From Acuticoccus yangtzensis (lineage in GTDB: Bacteria > Pseudomonadota > Alphaproteobacteria > Rhizobiales > Amorphaceae): 64,000 nucleotides of DNA. Both the position numbers and the translations under genes were made by a program. Numbering within the stretch: the first letter of the stretch is position 1; each line of letters opens with the position of its first letter. The stretch spans positions 62,001-126,000 of the forward strand of contig NZ_MJUX01000008.1 in NCBI RefSeq assembly GCF_001927245.1, in the 5' to 3' direction. The notes below the pieces were generated by a model that worked only from the letters and a program-made list of their open reading frames with translations, was not told the DNA's origin and did no database searches. Below, piece after piece: positions 8,762 to 17,683 of the stretch.

Positions 8762-9178
8762 TCAGCCTTCCTCTATCGTCAGTTCGAATGTGAGGACGTT
8801 CTCCGTCCCCTGGCGTTCATAAACGGGGTTCTGCGCCATCTGGCGTACGATGTGGAGGCCGAGCCCGCCGATCGGCCTGTCGTCGATGGAGGCGTCGAGG
8901 TCCGGCGCCTCGTGCAGCAGCGGGTTGAAGGCTGAGCCGTTGTCGCGCACGGCGGCGTGCACGGCCCCGCCGCGCAGTTCGGCGCGCACGGACACCTTCG
9001 CGCCGTCGGGTCCGGCGCCGTATTGGATGGCGTTGGTCACCAGCTCTTCCAGGAGAAGGTTGAGCGTCATCACCGTTTTCATGGGAAGGCCCTCAGCGTC
9101 GCCGAAGGCCTCCACCGCATCGAGCAGGCCGGTCAGGTCGTCGGCATCGGTGAGGGTGAAGGCGACGGCGGCGACCAT
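8762..9178 (-). CDS. Anti-sigma-factor-type serine kinase (RsbW/SpoIIAB-like GHKL ATPase)
   Basis: 138 residues. The Bergerat ATP fold is intact: N-box NLLLEELVTNAIQYG (with E and N), G1 box DNGSAFNP, and G2 box GGLGLHIVR. It is the short, soluble form typical of anti-sigma factors and of switch kinases that control other targets. It is followed by the STAS gene after four bases, and the pair forms its own two-gene unit. In related systems the kinase holds a sigma factor, an anti-anti-sigma protein or an enzyme; the target here is not visible. Its position next to the sensor island, convergent with it, suggests the sensors act through this switch. Confidence 0.9.
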   Translation of the reverse strand: MVAAVAFTLTDADDLTGLLDAVEAFGDAEGLPMKTVMTLNLLLEELVTNAIQYGAGPDGAKVSVRAELRGGAVHAAVRDNGSAFNPLLHEAPDLDASIDDRPIGGLGLHIVRQMAQNPVYERQGTENVLTFELTIEEG

Positions 9179-9230
9179 GGCGGCTCAGCCTTGCCGCGCA
9201 GAGACGGGCGCACGGGGCCGGGCGGAGCGC

Positions 9231-9428
9231 TCAGTCGTCATTCGGCGTCTCGTCGCGCCCGCCGTCTTCCTCGACGACGGGAACGCGGTAGTGGCCGCCG
9301 AGCCAGCGATGAAGGTCGACGTCGGCGCAGCGTTTGGAGCAGAAGGGCCGCGCCTCGATGGTGGCGGGCTTGCCGCAGACGGGGCACGGCTTTGCCGGGC
9401 GTGGGCCGAACGGGTCGTGCGCGGTCAT
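9231..9428 (-). CDS. yacG: DNA gyrase inhibitor YacG
   Basis: 65 residues with the zinc-binding pattern CPVCGKPA then [15 protein letters not shown], i.e. CxxC and CxxxC, diagnostic of YacG. In Escherichia coli the protein binds GyrB and blocks DNA binding by gyrase. The start codon overlaps the stop of maf (ATGA), so it is the last gene of the hisD-infA-maf unit, a common alphaproteobacterial order. The C-terminal tail after residue 50 is acidic ([15 protein letters not shown]), which fits the disordered gyrase-binding tail. Confidence 0.93.
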   Translation of the reverse strand: MTAHDPFGPRPAKPCPVCGKPATIEARPFCSKRCADVDLHRWLGGHYRVPVVEEDGGRDETPNDD

Positions 9429-10072
9429 GACACGGCCTCGCCGGGTGCGGTCGCGGCGATCGTCTCGGCCTCGCGGCTGAAGCCGGTGCCGGTCAAAAGC
9501 TGCTGCGTTTCGTAGAGCGGGAGGCCGACGACGCCGCTATAGGAGCCGACCACGTGCGACACGAAGGCGGCCGCGCGGCCCTGGATGGCATAGCCGCCCG
9601 CCTTTCCGTCCCACTCGCCGCTGGTGAGATAGTCGGCGATCTCGCGGTCGGACAGGCGCTTCATGGCGACGCGGGTTTCCACCAGCCGCTCGCGCATCTT
9701 GCCGCGGGCGATGACCACGACGGCGGTATAGACCTTGTGATTGCGGCCCGACAGCGCCTTCAGGCACGCCTCGGCCACATCATAGGATTCGGCTTTGGGC
9801 AGGATGCGCCGCCCCACGGCGACGACCGTGTCGGCCGCCAGCACGTAGGTTTCACGCGGGTTCAGCGTGGCGCGCGCCCGATCGAACGCCACTTCCGCCT
9901 TCTCGCGGGCGAGGCGCAGGGCATAGGTGTTCGGCCGCTCCTTCTTCAGCGGCGTCTCGTCCACGTCCGCCGGCGAGATGTGGTCCGGCACGATGCCGAT
10001 CTGCTCCAGAAGCGCCAGGCGGCGCGGAGAGCCGGAAGCCAGGACCAGAACAGACTTGCGCGTGCGCGCCAT
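9425..10072 (-). CDS. maf: Maf-family nucleotide pyrophosphatase
   Basis: 215 residues. The N-terminal signature [17 protein letters not shown], then [17 protein letters not shown] and [13 protein letters not shown] are the conserved Maf motifs. Maf-like enzymes hydrolyse nucleoside triphosphates, often dTTP/UTP or modified nucleotides, to monophosphates. Which subfamily (YhdE- or YceF-like) is not certain from the sequence alone. It starts four bases after infA and overlaps yacG by four bases. Confidence 0.93.
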   Translation of the reverse strand: MARTRKSVLVLASGSPRRLALLEQIGIVPDHISPADVDETPLKKERPNTYALRLAREKAEVAFDRARATLNPRETYVLAADTVVAVGRRILPKAESYDVAEACLKALSGRNHKVYTAVVVIARGKMRERLVETRVAMKRLSDREIADYLTSGEWDGKAGGYAIQGRAAAFVSHVVGSYSGVVGLPLYETQQLLTGTGFSREAETIAATAPGEAVS

Positions 10073-10076
10073 CAGA

Positions 10077-10295
10077 TCACTTATAGCGATATGTGATGCG
10101 ACCTTTGGTCAGGTCGTACGGCGTCATCTCGACCAGCACGCGGTCGCCCGCCAGGACACGAATGCGGTTCTTGCGCATCCGCCCCGCGGTGTGGGCAATG
10201 ATCTCGTGGTCGTTCTCAAGTTTGACGCGAAACGTCGCGTTCGGCAGGAGCTCGGTCACTTGACCCGGAAACTCCAACACTTCCTCTTTCGCCAT
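10077..10295 (-). CDS. infA: Translation initiation factor IF-1
   Basis: 72 residues, the normal length. Starts [20 protein letters not shown] and contains [20 protein letters not shown] and the ending [11 protein letters not shown], all standard for the single OB-fold IF-1. It binds the ribosomal A site during initiation. The 112 bases upstream separate it from the phosphatase gene, so it may have its own promoter; downstream maf follows after four bases. Confidence 0.98.
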   Translation of the reverse strand: MAKEEVLEFPGQVTELLPNATFRVKLENDHEIIAHTAGRMRKNRIRVLAGDRVLVEMTPYDLTKGRITYRYK

Positions 10296-10407
10296 TGAGG
10301 CCCTTTAACGTTGTTCAACATTGGCCCGGTGCGCGGCACCAGGCTCCGGTGAGTGGTGATACAGCCATTTTTGGTCCCTGTCCCCTCCTATAGCCGCATC
10401 GGAGAGG

Positions 10408-10839
10408 TCAAGGGTTCGCAAACAGTTCGTTGACTTGCCGATTTAGTGCATCACGCACCGATCGGTAGCTGTCCATGATCTGCTCGCGCGATCCGGTCGC
10501 GCCGGAGGGATCGAGCGTCGGCCAGTAGACGACCTCGAAGCTCTGCGTGCGCGCCATCTCGAGGACGTGGTGATGCGCCTCGGGCGCCAGGGTGACCACG
10601 AGATCGAAGGAGGTGTCGTGCAACTCCTCCAGCGAACGCGGCTTGCGCTTGGAGATGTCGAGCCCGGACTCGGCCATGACGGCCACCGCGAAGGGGTCCG
10701 CCTGCCCGGTCTCCAGTCCCGCCGACCTGATATATGTGGTCGGCGCGGCGCGGCGTGCAAGCGCGGCCGCCATCGGTGAGCGGATCGCGTTGTGGCGGCA
10801 CACGAACAGGACGGCGGTGGGCGACAGCACCCCGCTCAC
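10408..10839 (-). CDS. Low-molecular-weight protein tyrosine phosphatase / arsenate-reductase-like protein
   Basis: 143 residues. The active-site loop [12 protein letters not shown] keeps the C-x5-R-S pattern (Cys14, Arg20, Ser21). The late aspartate loop [12 protein letters not shown] supplies the usual general acid. Genes of this family are a fixed member of the hisD-infA block in Rhizobiales, where they are usually labelled LMW-PTP or arsenate reductase; the physiological substrate is not known. The extra second cysteine pair of thioredoxin-coupled ArsC is absent, which argues for phosphatase activity. It overlaps the UPF0262 gene by four bases. Confidence 0.88.
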   Translation of the reverse strand: MSGVLSPTAVLFVCRHNAIRSPMAAALARRAAPTTYIRSAGLETGQADPFAVAVMAESGLDISKRKPRSLEELHDTSFDLVVTLAPEAHHHVLEMARTQSFEVVYWPTLDPSGATGSREQIMDSYRSVRDALNRQVNELFANP

Positions 10840-11318
10840 CCTTTGAAGTGCAGCGCGCAGATCAGCGTGAACAGCCGGCGTGCGGTGTCGTGGTCGACCT
10901 CGATCTTTCCCGCGAGCCGCTCGGCGAGGAGGCGGGAGCCTTCGTCGTGTACGCCGCGGCGGCCCATGTCGATTGCCTCGATCTGCGCCGGGGCGGCGGT
11001 GCGGATCGCCGAGAAGTAGCTCTCGCAGATCAGGAAATAGTCCTTCACCACCTTCCGCAGCGGGGTGAGCGAGAGGAGATGGGACATGAGATGGTCCCCC
11101 GCCTCGCTCTGGATGGTGAAGACGAGGCGGTTCTCCTGGATCGACAGAACGAGCCGATACGGCCCCTCTCCCACCCCGGCCGGGCGGAAGACGTTGTCCT
11201 CGAGCAGATCGTAGACCGCGACCGCGCGCTCGTGCTCCACGTCGGGCGAGCCGCGGTCGATCGACGCCTCGTCCAGCGTGATGGCGATGAGGCGGCCGGT
11301 ATCGGCGGGATCGCTCAT
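10836..11318 (-). CDS. UPF0262 family protein
   Basis: 160 residues matching the alphaproteobacterial UPF0262 family, including [19 protein letters not shown] and [20 protein letters not shown]. No signal peptide, membrane helix or catalytic motif is evident. It lies ten bases after hisD and overlaps the phosphatase gene by four bases; this order is strongly conserved in related bacteria. The function of the family is unknown. Confidence 0.92.
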   Translation of the reverse strand: MSDPADTGRLIAITLDEASIDRGSPDVEHERAVAVYDLLEDNVFRPAGVGEGPYRLVLSIQENRLVFTIQSEAGDHLMSHLLSLTPLRKVVKDYFLICESYFSAIRTAAPAQIEAIDMGRRGVHDEGSRLLAERLAGKIEVDHDTARRLFTLICALHFKG

Positions 11319-11328
11319 CGGCCGCGGG

Positions 11329-12621
11329 TCATGTGTTGCCGAGCCGGCGGGCGATCGACAGGCGGTGCGCGTCGAGCCCTTCGGAGGCGGCGAGCGTCAT
11401 CGCCGGGCCGGCCAGCCGGTCCAGCGCCTCGCGGGTGAGGCCGAGAAGCGTCGTGCGCTTCAGGAAGTCGAACACCGAGAGGCCGGAGGAGAACCGCGCC
11501 GAGCGGCTCGTCGGCAGGACGTGGTTCGGCCCGGCCACATAGTCGCCGATCGCTTCGGGCGTCATGGTGCCGAGGAAGATGGCGCCGGCATGGGTCACCT
11601 TGTCCGCCAGCGCATCGGGGTCGGCGACGGCGAGTTCCAGGTGTTCGGGCGCCAGACGGTCGACCAGGCGCGCCGCCTCGTCGAGGTCCGCGACGAGGAT
11701 GATGGCGCCGTGGTCGCGCCAGCTCGCCGTGGCGACGGCCTGGCGCGGCAGCTCTTTCAGCTGGGCCTCGACCGCCTCGGCGACCTCCGCCGCAAGCTCG
11801 CGGTCGGCGGTGATGAGGATCGACTGGGCCACCTCGTCGTGCTCCGCCTGGGCGAGCAGGTCGGCGGCGATCACGTCCGGCCGCGCGGTCGCGTCCGCGA
11901 CGACGACGACCTCAGACGGCCCGGCCACCATGTCGATGCCGACGGCACCGAACACCTGCCGCTTGGCCGCGGCCACATAGGCGTTGCCGGGGCCGACGAT
12001 CTTGTCGACCGGGGCGATGGTCTCGGTGCCGTAGGCGAGCGCGGCGACCGCCTGCGCCCCGCCGACGCGGTAGATCTCGGTCACGCCGGCGATGTCGGCG
12101 GCGGCGAGAACCACCGGCTCGAGGTGCCCGTCCGGCGCCGGAACGGTCATGACGAGGCGCGAGACGCCCGCGACCTTGGCCGGAACCGCGTTCATGAGGA
12201 GCGAGGACGGATAGGCCGCGCGCCCGCCCGGAACATAGAGCCCGGCCGAGGAGAGAGGCGACCAGCGCCAGCCGAGCGTCGCCCCTGCTTCGTCGGTGTA
12301 GCGCTCGTCGTCCGGCATCTGCCGGGCGTGGAAGGTGGCGATGCGGTCGGCGGCGAACTTCAGCGCGTCGATCACGTCCGGCGCGACCTTCGCCTTCGCG
12401 GCGGCGACCTCCTCGGCGGTGACGGCCATCGGCGTGCGGGTGACGTCCACCCGGTCGAACTTCGCGGTGTATTCGGCCACGGCGGCGTCGCCACGGGCGC
12501 GCACGTCGGCGATCACGGCGTCGACCACGGCGGTGACGTCGGCGGAGAATTCGCGCTGGTCGGCCATGAGGGCGGCGAAATCGTCCGCGAAGGTGGGGGC
12601 GGTGGTATCGAGCGTGCGCAT
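11329..12621 (-). CDS. hisD: Histidinol dehydrogenase
   Basis: 430 residues, the normal length. Catalyses the last two steps of histidine synthesis, oxidising L-histidinol to L-histidine with NAD and zinc. Seen: [20 protein letters not shown], the family signature [20 protein letters not shown], and the catalytic ELAPEHLE-like segment ([11 protein letters not shown] with the Glu-His pair). The ATG at 12621 overlaps the stop of the DUF2948 gene by one base; the frame is open upstream but only across that gene. Co-location with DUF2948 and UPF0262 is characteristic of alphaproteobacteria. Confidence 0.97.
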   Translation of the reverse strand: MRTLDTTAPTFADDFAALMADQREFSADVTAVVDAVIADVRARGDAAVAEYTAKFDRVDVTRTPMAVTAEEVAAAKAKVAPDVIDALKFAADRIATFHARQMPDDERYTDEAGATLGWRWSPLSSAGLYVPGGRAAYPSSLLMNAVPAKVAGVSRLVMTVPAPDGHLEPVVLAAADIAGVTEIYRVGGAQAVAALAYGTETIAPVDKIVGPGNAYVAAAKRQVFGAVGIDMVAGPSEVVVVADATARPDVIAADLLAQAEHDEVAQSILITADRELAAEVAEAVEAQLKELPRQAVATASWRDHGAIILVADLDEAARLVDRLAPEHLELAVADPDALADKVTHAGAIFLGTMTPEAIGDYVAGPNHVLPTSRSARFSSGLSVFDFLKRTTLLGLTREALDRLAGPAMTLAASEGLDAHRLSIARRLGNT

Positions 12622-13082
12622 CAGCGGCCGATCACGTGCTTGGGCCGCATGGAGGCGCCCCAGGCGCCGCCGAGGTCGGCGAGTTGGGCCTCGATGCACT
12701 CCACATCGAGACGGATGGTGACGTCGCCCGCGCAGGCGATGGTGATGGTGCCGGCCGCCTCCCCCTCGCCCGCGGGCTGGAAGACCACGGCCAGCAGCGA
12801 CAGCACGCTTTCCTGATCCGTCGGCGCGACGCCGGAGACCTGGGCGCGGTTGACACGCGCGAAGGACAGCACCGCACGGCGCCGCTCGTCGCTGCCGCGG
12901 GTCTTGCGGTCGGCGGTCACCTCCCAGGCGAAGCGGTTCATGGGGATGGCGAAATGGCCGTCCGCCGACGACCACCGGATGTCCGCCACCTTCGCCACGG
13001 CGTCCTGCACGTGTGCCGACACGACAGCGAGGTCCTCATCGTCGAGCGCGAACATCTTCACGGGGCGCGGGAGCGTCGTCAT
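12621..13082 (-). CDS. DUF2948 family protein
   Basis: 153 residues. Matches the alphaproteobacterial DUF2948 family found next to hisD, with LDDEDLAVVSAHVQDAV near the start, the middle RWSSADGHFAIPMNRFAWE, and the end GASMRPKHVIGR. No membrane helix or known catalytic motif is visible. It is the first gene of the hisD-to-yacG unit, 119 bases after murA, and overlaps hisD by one base. Function unknown; close coupling with hisD suggests a link to histidine synthesis but that is only context. Confidence 0.9.
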   Translation of the reverse strand: MTTLPRPVKMFALDDEDLAVVSAHVQDAVAKVADIRWSSADGHFAIPMNRFAWEVTADRKTRGSDERRRAVLSFARVNRAQVSGVAPTDQESVLSLLAVVFQPAGEGEAAGTITIACAGDVTIRLDVECIEAQLADLGGAWGASMRPKHVIGR

Positions 13083-13201
13083 CTATGGCAATGTCTTCAA
13101 ATGGTGGACGTCACGCCACCCTATAGCGGCGTTCGCGCGGCGGCGCGACCCTTGGCATCGACGCCGCGGGCCTCTCCTGCGCCGCGCGCTCCTCCGGCGG
13201 C

Positions 13202-14491
13202 TCAGCTCGAGACGCGCTCGATCTGTGCGCCGCAGCGGGACAGCTTCTGCTCCAGCCGCTCGAACCCGCGGTCGAGGTGGTAGATGCGGCTCACCTCGGT
13301 CTCGCCCTCGGCCGCGAGCCCGGCGATCACCAGCGACACCGACGCGCGTAGGTCCGTCGCCATCACCGGCGCGCCCTTCAGCTTCGGCACGCCCTTGATG
13401 GTCGCGGTCTGGCCGTTCAGCGAGATGTCGGCGCCGAGGCGGGCCAGCTCCTGCACGTGCATGAAGCGGTTCTCGAAGATCGTCTCTGTGACGTGGCTCG
13501 TCCCCTTGCCCGCACACATGACGGCCATGAACTGGGCCTGCAGGTCGGTCGGGAAACCGGGATAGGGCTCGGTCTCGGCGTCCACCGCGACGATGCCGTG
13601 GCCGTTGCGGCGCACGCGCAGGCCGCGGTTGGTCACGTCGATCTCGGCACCTGCGGCGCGCATCAGCTCGATCGGCCGTTCAAGATGGTCGGCGGTGGCG
13701 CCCTCGAGCGTCACGTCGCCGCCCGCCATGGCGGTCGCCAGCGCGTAGGTGCCGGTCTCGATGCGGTCCGGCAGCACCTTGTGGCGGGCACCATAAAGGC
13801 GCGGCACACCCTCGATGTGGATGGTCCCGTTGCCCTCGCCCTCGATCTTCGCGCCCATCTGCTTCAGGCACTCGGCGAGGTCGACGATCTCCGGCTCGCG
13901 CGCGGCGTTCTCGATCACCGTTTCGCCGCGTGCCAGCGTCGCGGCCATCAGCAGCGTGTGGGTGGCGCCGACGGACGGCTTCGGCAGACGCACGCGGCCG
14001 CCGACGAGCCCCGCCTTGGCGCGGGCGACGACGTAGCCGCGGTCGATGTCGATCTCCGCGCCGAGCTGACGCAGACCGTCGATGAAGAAGTCGACCGGGC
14101 GGGTGCCGATGGCGCAGCCCCCCGGCAGCGACACGCGCGCCTCACCCATGCGGGCGAGCAGCGGGCCGATGACCCAGAACGAGGCACGCATGGTCGACAC
14201 CAGCTCGTAAGGCGCGGTGGTATCGACGATGGCGCGGGCGGTGAGGTCGACGGTCTGGCCGGTGAGCTGATCCTCGCCGACGCGCTTGCCCTGGAAGGCG
14301 GTGTCCACGCCGTGGTTGGCGAGGATGTGGAACAGCTTCTGCACGTCCGCCAGGCGCGGGACGTTCTGCAGGGTCAGCGTCTCGTCGGTCAGGAGCGAGG
14401 CGATCATGAGGGGAAGGGCGGCGTTTTTCGCGCCGGAAATGGGGATAGACCCCTCCAGCGGTGCGCCCCCGGTGATGCGGATGCGGTCCAT
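13202..14491 (-). CDS. murA: UDP-N-acetylglucosamine 1-carboxyvinyltransferase
   Basis: 429 residues. Transfers enolpyruvate from phosphoenolpyruvate to UDP-GlcNAc, the first committed step of peptidoglycan synthesis in the cytoplasm. Seen: [10 protein letters not shown] with the catalytic Lys22, and the loop [18 protein letters not shown] with Cys126, the residue attacked by fosfomycin; a Cys-to-Asp resistance variant is therefore absent. The six-fold repeated beta-alpha units are recognisable throughout. It is separated from the DUF2948-hisD unit by 119 bases but points the same way, so co-transcription is possible. Confidence 0.98.
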   Translation of the reverse strand: MDRIRITGGAPLEGSIPISGAKNAALPLMIASLLTDETLTLQNVPRLADVQKLFHILANHGVDTAFQGKRVGEDQLTGQTVDLTARAIVDTTAPYELVSTMRASFWVIGPLLARMGEARVSLPGGCAIGTRPVDFFIDGLRQLGAEIDIDRGYVVARAKAGLVGGRVRLPKPSVGATHTLLMAATLARGETVIENAAREPEIVDLAECLKQMGAKIEGEGNGTIHIEGVPRLYGARHKVLPDRIETGTYALATAMAGGDVTLEGATADHLERPIELMRAAGAEIDVTNRGLRVRRNGHGIVAVDAETEPYPGFPTDLQAQFMAVMCAGKGTSHVTETIFENRFMHVQELARLGADISLNGQTATIKGVPKLKGAPVMATDLRASVSLVIAGLAAEGETEVSRIYHLDRGFERLEQKLSRCGAQIERVSS

Positions 14492-14675
14492 ACGTCACTC
14501 CCTTACGCCACGCCGAATCGAAACAATGCACCGGATTAAACCGGTCGACGATTAACCTTGGCTAAGGGAGGGCAAAGAGCCGATCAACCGGCATTCCGGA
14601 GCCGCACGCGAGGCGCATCGTGATCGCACAATCTCTGCGACATTTGCGCCACAGCGCCCGTTCCGGTTGCCGGCA

Positions 14676-16652
14676 TCAGTTCAACAGCGCCGGACGCATC
14701 ATCGGCACGTCCTCGTGCTCCTCCCGCTCGGCGGAGGGCGCGCTTTGGATATAAGAGCCGACATTGTCGAGCGGCATGGGCCGGCCGCACAGGAAGCCCT
14801 GCAGCTCGTCATAACCGGCTTGGCAGGCGAAGGTGCGCTGCATCTCCGTCTCGATCCCCTCGGCGGTGACGCGCAGGTTCATCGCCCCGCTCATGGCACT
14901 GATGGTGCGCAGGACCTCGCCCACCTGCTCGCTCTCCTCCAGCGACATGAAGCAGGAGCGGTCCACCTTCAGCTTGTCGAACGGGAACTTCCAGAGGTAG
15001 CTGAGGCTGGAATAGCCGGTGCCGAAATCGTCCATCACGATGCGCACGCCGAGGTCTTTCAGCCGGTGAAGCTGCTCGGCCACGGGGCCCGGCTCGGCGA
15101 TGAAGAGGCTCTCGGTGATCTCCAGCTCCAGCCGCTCCGCCGCGAGGCCGGAGAGAGCGAGTGCGCTTTCCACAACGGTGACGAGATCCTCGCGGAACTG
15201 CTGCGGCGACAGATTGACGGCGACGGACAGGCTCTGCGGCCAGGCGGCGGCGGTGCGGCAGGCCTCGTTCAGCACCCATTGGCCGAGGCGCGGGGTGAGG
15301 CCCATCTCCTCGGCGATGGGGATGAACTTGCCGGGCGAGATGTAGCCGCTGTCCCCGTCTTTCAGCCGCAGCAGCGCCTCGAAGCCCAGCAGCGCACCGG
15401 AATCGGCGGCATGAAGGGGCTGATAGTGCAGCTCGAACTCCTCGTTCTCCAGCGCGCGGCGCAGCATCACGCGCAAGGTGTTGCGGGTCTTCAGCTCGCC
15501 GTCCATGCCGACCTCGAAGACCACGCTCTGATTCCGGCCGGCGCTCTTGGCGCGGTAGACGGCGGCATCGGCGCAATTTTGGAGTTCGGACGGCATCGTC
15601 GCGTGTTCGGGTGCGAGAGCAACGCCGATGCTGAGCGTCACCGAAACCGGAACCTCGCCGAGATCGCGCACCGCGCGGGCGGCCTCCAGCATGCGCTCGG
15701 ACAGGAAGGCCGCGTCCTCGCGCGTTTCGACGTTGCGTTGGATCACCGCGAACTCGTCGCCGCCGAGCCGGGCGACCAGGTCGTCATCCCCCGCACAGTC
15801 GGCGATGCGGGCGGCGATGACCCGCAGAAGCTGATCGCCCGCGTCGTGGCCGAGACTGTCGTTGACCGACTTGAAGCCGTCGAGGTCGATCATGTGAAGG
15901 GCGATGCCGCTGGTGCCCTGCGGCGCGGCCAGATCGCGGTCGAGCGCGGCCAGAAAGCGGTTGCGGTTGGCGATGCCGGTCAGCGCGTCGTTGTGGGCGA
16001 GGTGATGGATGCGGTCCGAGTCGCGGCGCTGACGGGTGATGAGGAAGGCGTTGACCCCCGTCGCGGTGAGCCCGACGATGCCGAGGAAGGCGAGGAGCGC
16101 CACCGCGGTGCGCATGGTGGACAGGAAATCCGCCCGCGCGGCGGTGATGTCGAGCTCCATCCGCAGCGCCCCCACCAGCGTGCCGCCGCGCATGACGGGG
16201 GCGAACAGGTCGGCGAGGTAGCGCCCGCCATCGTCCGCCGCGTGGTGGGAATGAAGGCGCCATTCACCCGCCGACAAAGGTTCCAGATAGGTGCGGTCGA
16301 ACGGCGCCGCCGGTGCCGCCCCGGCGATGGCGTGGACGAAGCGGCCGTCCGGCGTGAAGAGGTCGATGCGGGTAATGCCGTTTCGGGTGAAGCTCTGCGA
16401 CAGCGACGCGAGTATCTCCCGCTCGACGGGCCGCCCGGCCAGCAGCGCGTCGATGATGGGTGCTTCGGCGAGAGCCGGCGCCCAGCGCTCGCTGGAATTC
16501 AGAACGATCCGGTCCAGCCCGTCGCCGAGGAAGACGAGCGCGCGATAGGCGCCGAACCCGAAGGCGCAGGCGATGAGAACGGCCGCAACGCTGTTCAAGA
16601 TGAAGATCTTGCGGAAGCCCCGCTCGGCTCGGGAAGACCCGGACAGTGGCAT
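14676..16652 (-). CDS. Membrane-bound GGDEF-EAL cyclic-di-GMP enzyme
   Basis: 658 residues. Order: helix at about 17-38; periplasmic sensor (about 40-165) with GITRIDLFTPDGRFVHAI; helix near 180-205; GGDEF domain with RLGGDEFAV near residue 296 intact; EAL domain with FEALLRL near residue 424 intact, followed by DDFGTGYSSLSYL, LKVDRSCF and RVTAEGIET, the metal- and loop-6 residues of active phosphodiesterases. The last 30 residues are acidic and disordered. Both cyclase and phosphodiesterase could be active, or the GGDEF may act as a GTP sensor for the EAL domain. It stands alone, 184 bases from murA, and may link periplasmic signals to adhesion or polysaccharide output. Confidence 0.95.
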   Translation of the reverse strand: MPLSGSSRAERGFRKIFILNSVAAVLIACAFGFGAYRALVFLGDGLDRIVLNSSERWAPALAEAPIIDALLAGRPVEREILASLSQSFTRNGITRIDLFTPDGRFVHAIAGAAPAAPFDRTYLEPLSAGEWRLHSHHAADDGGRYLADLFAPVMRGGTLVGALRMELDITAARADFLSTMRTAVALLAFLGIVGLTATGVNAFLITRQRRDSDRIHHLAHNDALTGIANRNRFLAALDRDLAAPQGTSGIALHMIDLDGFKSVNDSLGHDAGDQLLRVIAARIADCAGDDDLVARLGGDEFAVIQRNVETREDAAFLSERMLEAARAVRDLGEVPVSVTLSIGVALAPEHATMPSELQNCADAAVYRAKSAGRNQSVVFEVGMDGELKTRNTLRVMLRRALENEEFELHYQPLHAADSGALLGFEALLRLKDGDSGYISPGKFIPIAEEMGLTPRLGQWVLNEACRTAAAWPQSLSVAVNLSPQQFREDLVTVVESALALSGLAAERLELEITESLFIAEPGPVAEQLHRLKDLGVRIVMDDFGTGYSSLSYLWKFPFDKLKVDRSCFMSLEESEQVGEVLRTISAMSGAMNLRVTAEGIETEMQRTFACQAGYDELQGFLCGRPMPLDNVGSYIQSAPSAEREEHEDVPMMRPALLN

Positions 16653-16775
16653 CGACGCCTCGCACCCTTTGTGACGGATGCAGGAAAAGCCAAGTCGCTG
16701 GGGTGACGCTTGCCGGACCGTCGCAGGTGGTCCCGCTACGGCCGAAGGCGGGCGGACGCACCGAGGCGGGACGGC

Positions 16776-17378
16776 TCAGCGGGCGGCCGCAGGTGTGAGG
16801 CAGGCGGCGACGCTGTCCGCGCCGATCGCCTGCAGCGTCCGCGGCGGTTCCGGCGCGTCGCCGAGCGGATTGAAGGCGAAGGCGAAGTTGCCGACGTCCC
16901 ACCAGCGGCCGAACTTGTGGCCTGCGCGCGGGTCAGTCCCGCTGAGGCGGAACCCCACCGCCTCGTGCAGCGCGACGCTGGCCGCGTTGGGCAGCGTGAT
17001 GCCGGCGAAGGCGCTCTGGTAGCCTTGGCGCGTGAGGATCGCGAAGAGGGCGCGGTAGAGTGCCGCACCCGTCCCGCGGCGTCGCCCCGCCTCGCCGACA
17101 TAGACGCTGACGGCCACCGACCAGCGATAGGCCGCACGCGGACGATAGGCCGACGCGTAGGCGTAGCCTGCAACGCCCGCCTCCCCCACCGCGACGAGAT
17201 AGGGGAAAGGCCCCAGCGTTGCTTCGATACGGCGCCCGATTTCGGCAGCGTCCGGCGCGACCTCCTCGAACGAGATCGCGGTCGTCTCGACGATGGGGGC
17301 GTAGATCGCGGCGATTGCGGCCGCATCGTCCGGCGCGGCGAGGCGGATGGTGCAAGCCGGCGCGGCCGCGGTGCTCAA
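16776..17378 (-). CDS. GNAT-family acetyltransferase, phosphinothricin-acetyltransferase-like
   Basis: 200 residues if started at the TTG at 17378, which overlaps the HPr stop and has GGGGAG a few bases upstream; no ATG exists near the natural N-terminus of the domain. The fold begins CTIRLAAPDDAAAIAAIYAPIV and ETTAISFEE, typical of Pat/Bar and YncA-like N-acetyltransferases, with the acetyl-CoA loop VYVGEAGRRRGTGAALYRAL and the end ALHEAVGFRLSGT. Substrates in this group are amino-acid analogues such as methionine sulfoximine; the true one here is unknown. It trails the PTS operon and is probably co-transcribed with it. Confidence 0.85.
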   Translation of the reverse strand: MSTAAAPACTIRLAAPDDAAAIAAIYAPIVETTAISFEEVAPDAAEIGRRIEATLGPFPYLVAVGEAGVAGYAYASAYRPRAAYRWSVAVSVYVGEAGRRRGTGAALYRALFAILTRQGYQSAFAGITLPNAASVALHEAVGFRLSGTDPRAGHKFGRWWDVGNFAFAFNPLGDAPEPPRTLQAIGADSVAACLTPAAAR

Positions 17379-17683
17379 TCGCGCTCCCCGAAGCCGTCCG
17401 TGATCAGCGCGGTGAGGGCGTCGGCCGCCGCGTCCGCCTCCGGCCCGGTGACGATCAGCGAGATGGCGCTGCCGCACGGGGCGCCCAGCATGAGGAGGCC
17501 CATGATGGACCGCCCGTCGACGCTTTGGCCGTCGCGCGACACCGCCACGTCGGCGCGGAAGAATTCCAGCTCGCGCACGAACTTGGCGGCGGCGCGCGCA
17601 TGGAGGCCGCGCCGATTGACGAGCGTCAATGTCAGGCGGCGCGGCTCGGCGGCCCCGCCACCCGCCGCGTCATCCCCGCTCAT
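17375..17683 (-). CDS. HPr-family phosphocarrier protein
   Basis: 102 residues. The phosphorylated histidine lies in NRRGLHARAAAKF (His28) and the regulatory serine in DGRSIMGLLML (Ser59, equal to Ser46 of standard HPr). An extra 15-residue N-terminus is present. With EIIA-Man and HprK it forms the incomplete, regulatory phosphotransferase system typical of alphaproteobacteria, which lacks sugar permeases. Phosphate reaches HPr from a PtsP-type EI encoded elsewhere; HprK phosphorylates Ser59. It overlaps the EIIA stop by four bases. Confidence 0.95.
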   Translation of the reverse strand: MSGDDAAGGGAAEPRRLTLTLVNRRGLHARAAAKFVRELEFFRADVAVSRDGQSVDGRSIMGLLMLGAPCGSAISLIVTGPEADAAADALTALITDGFGERD

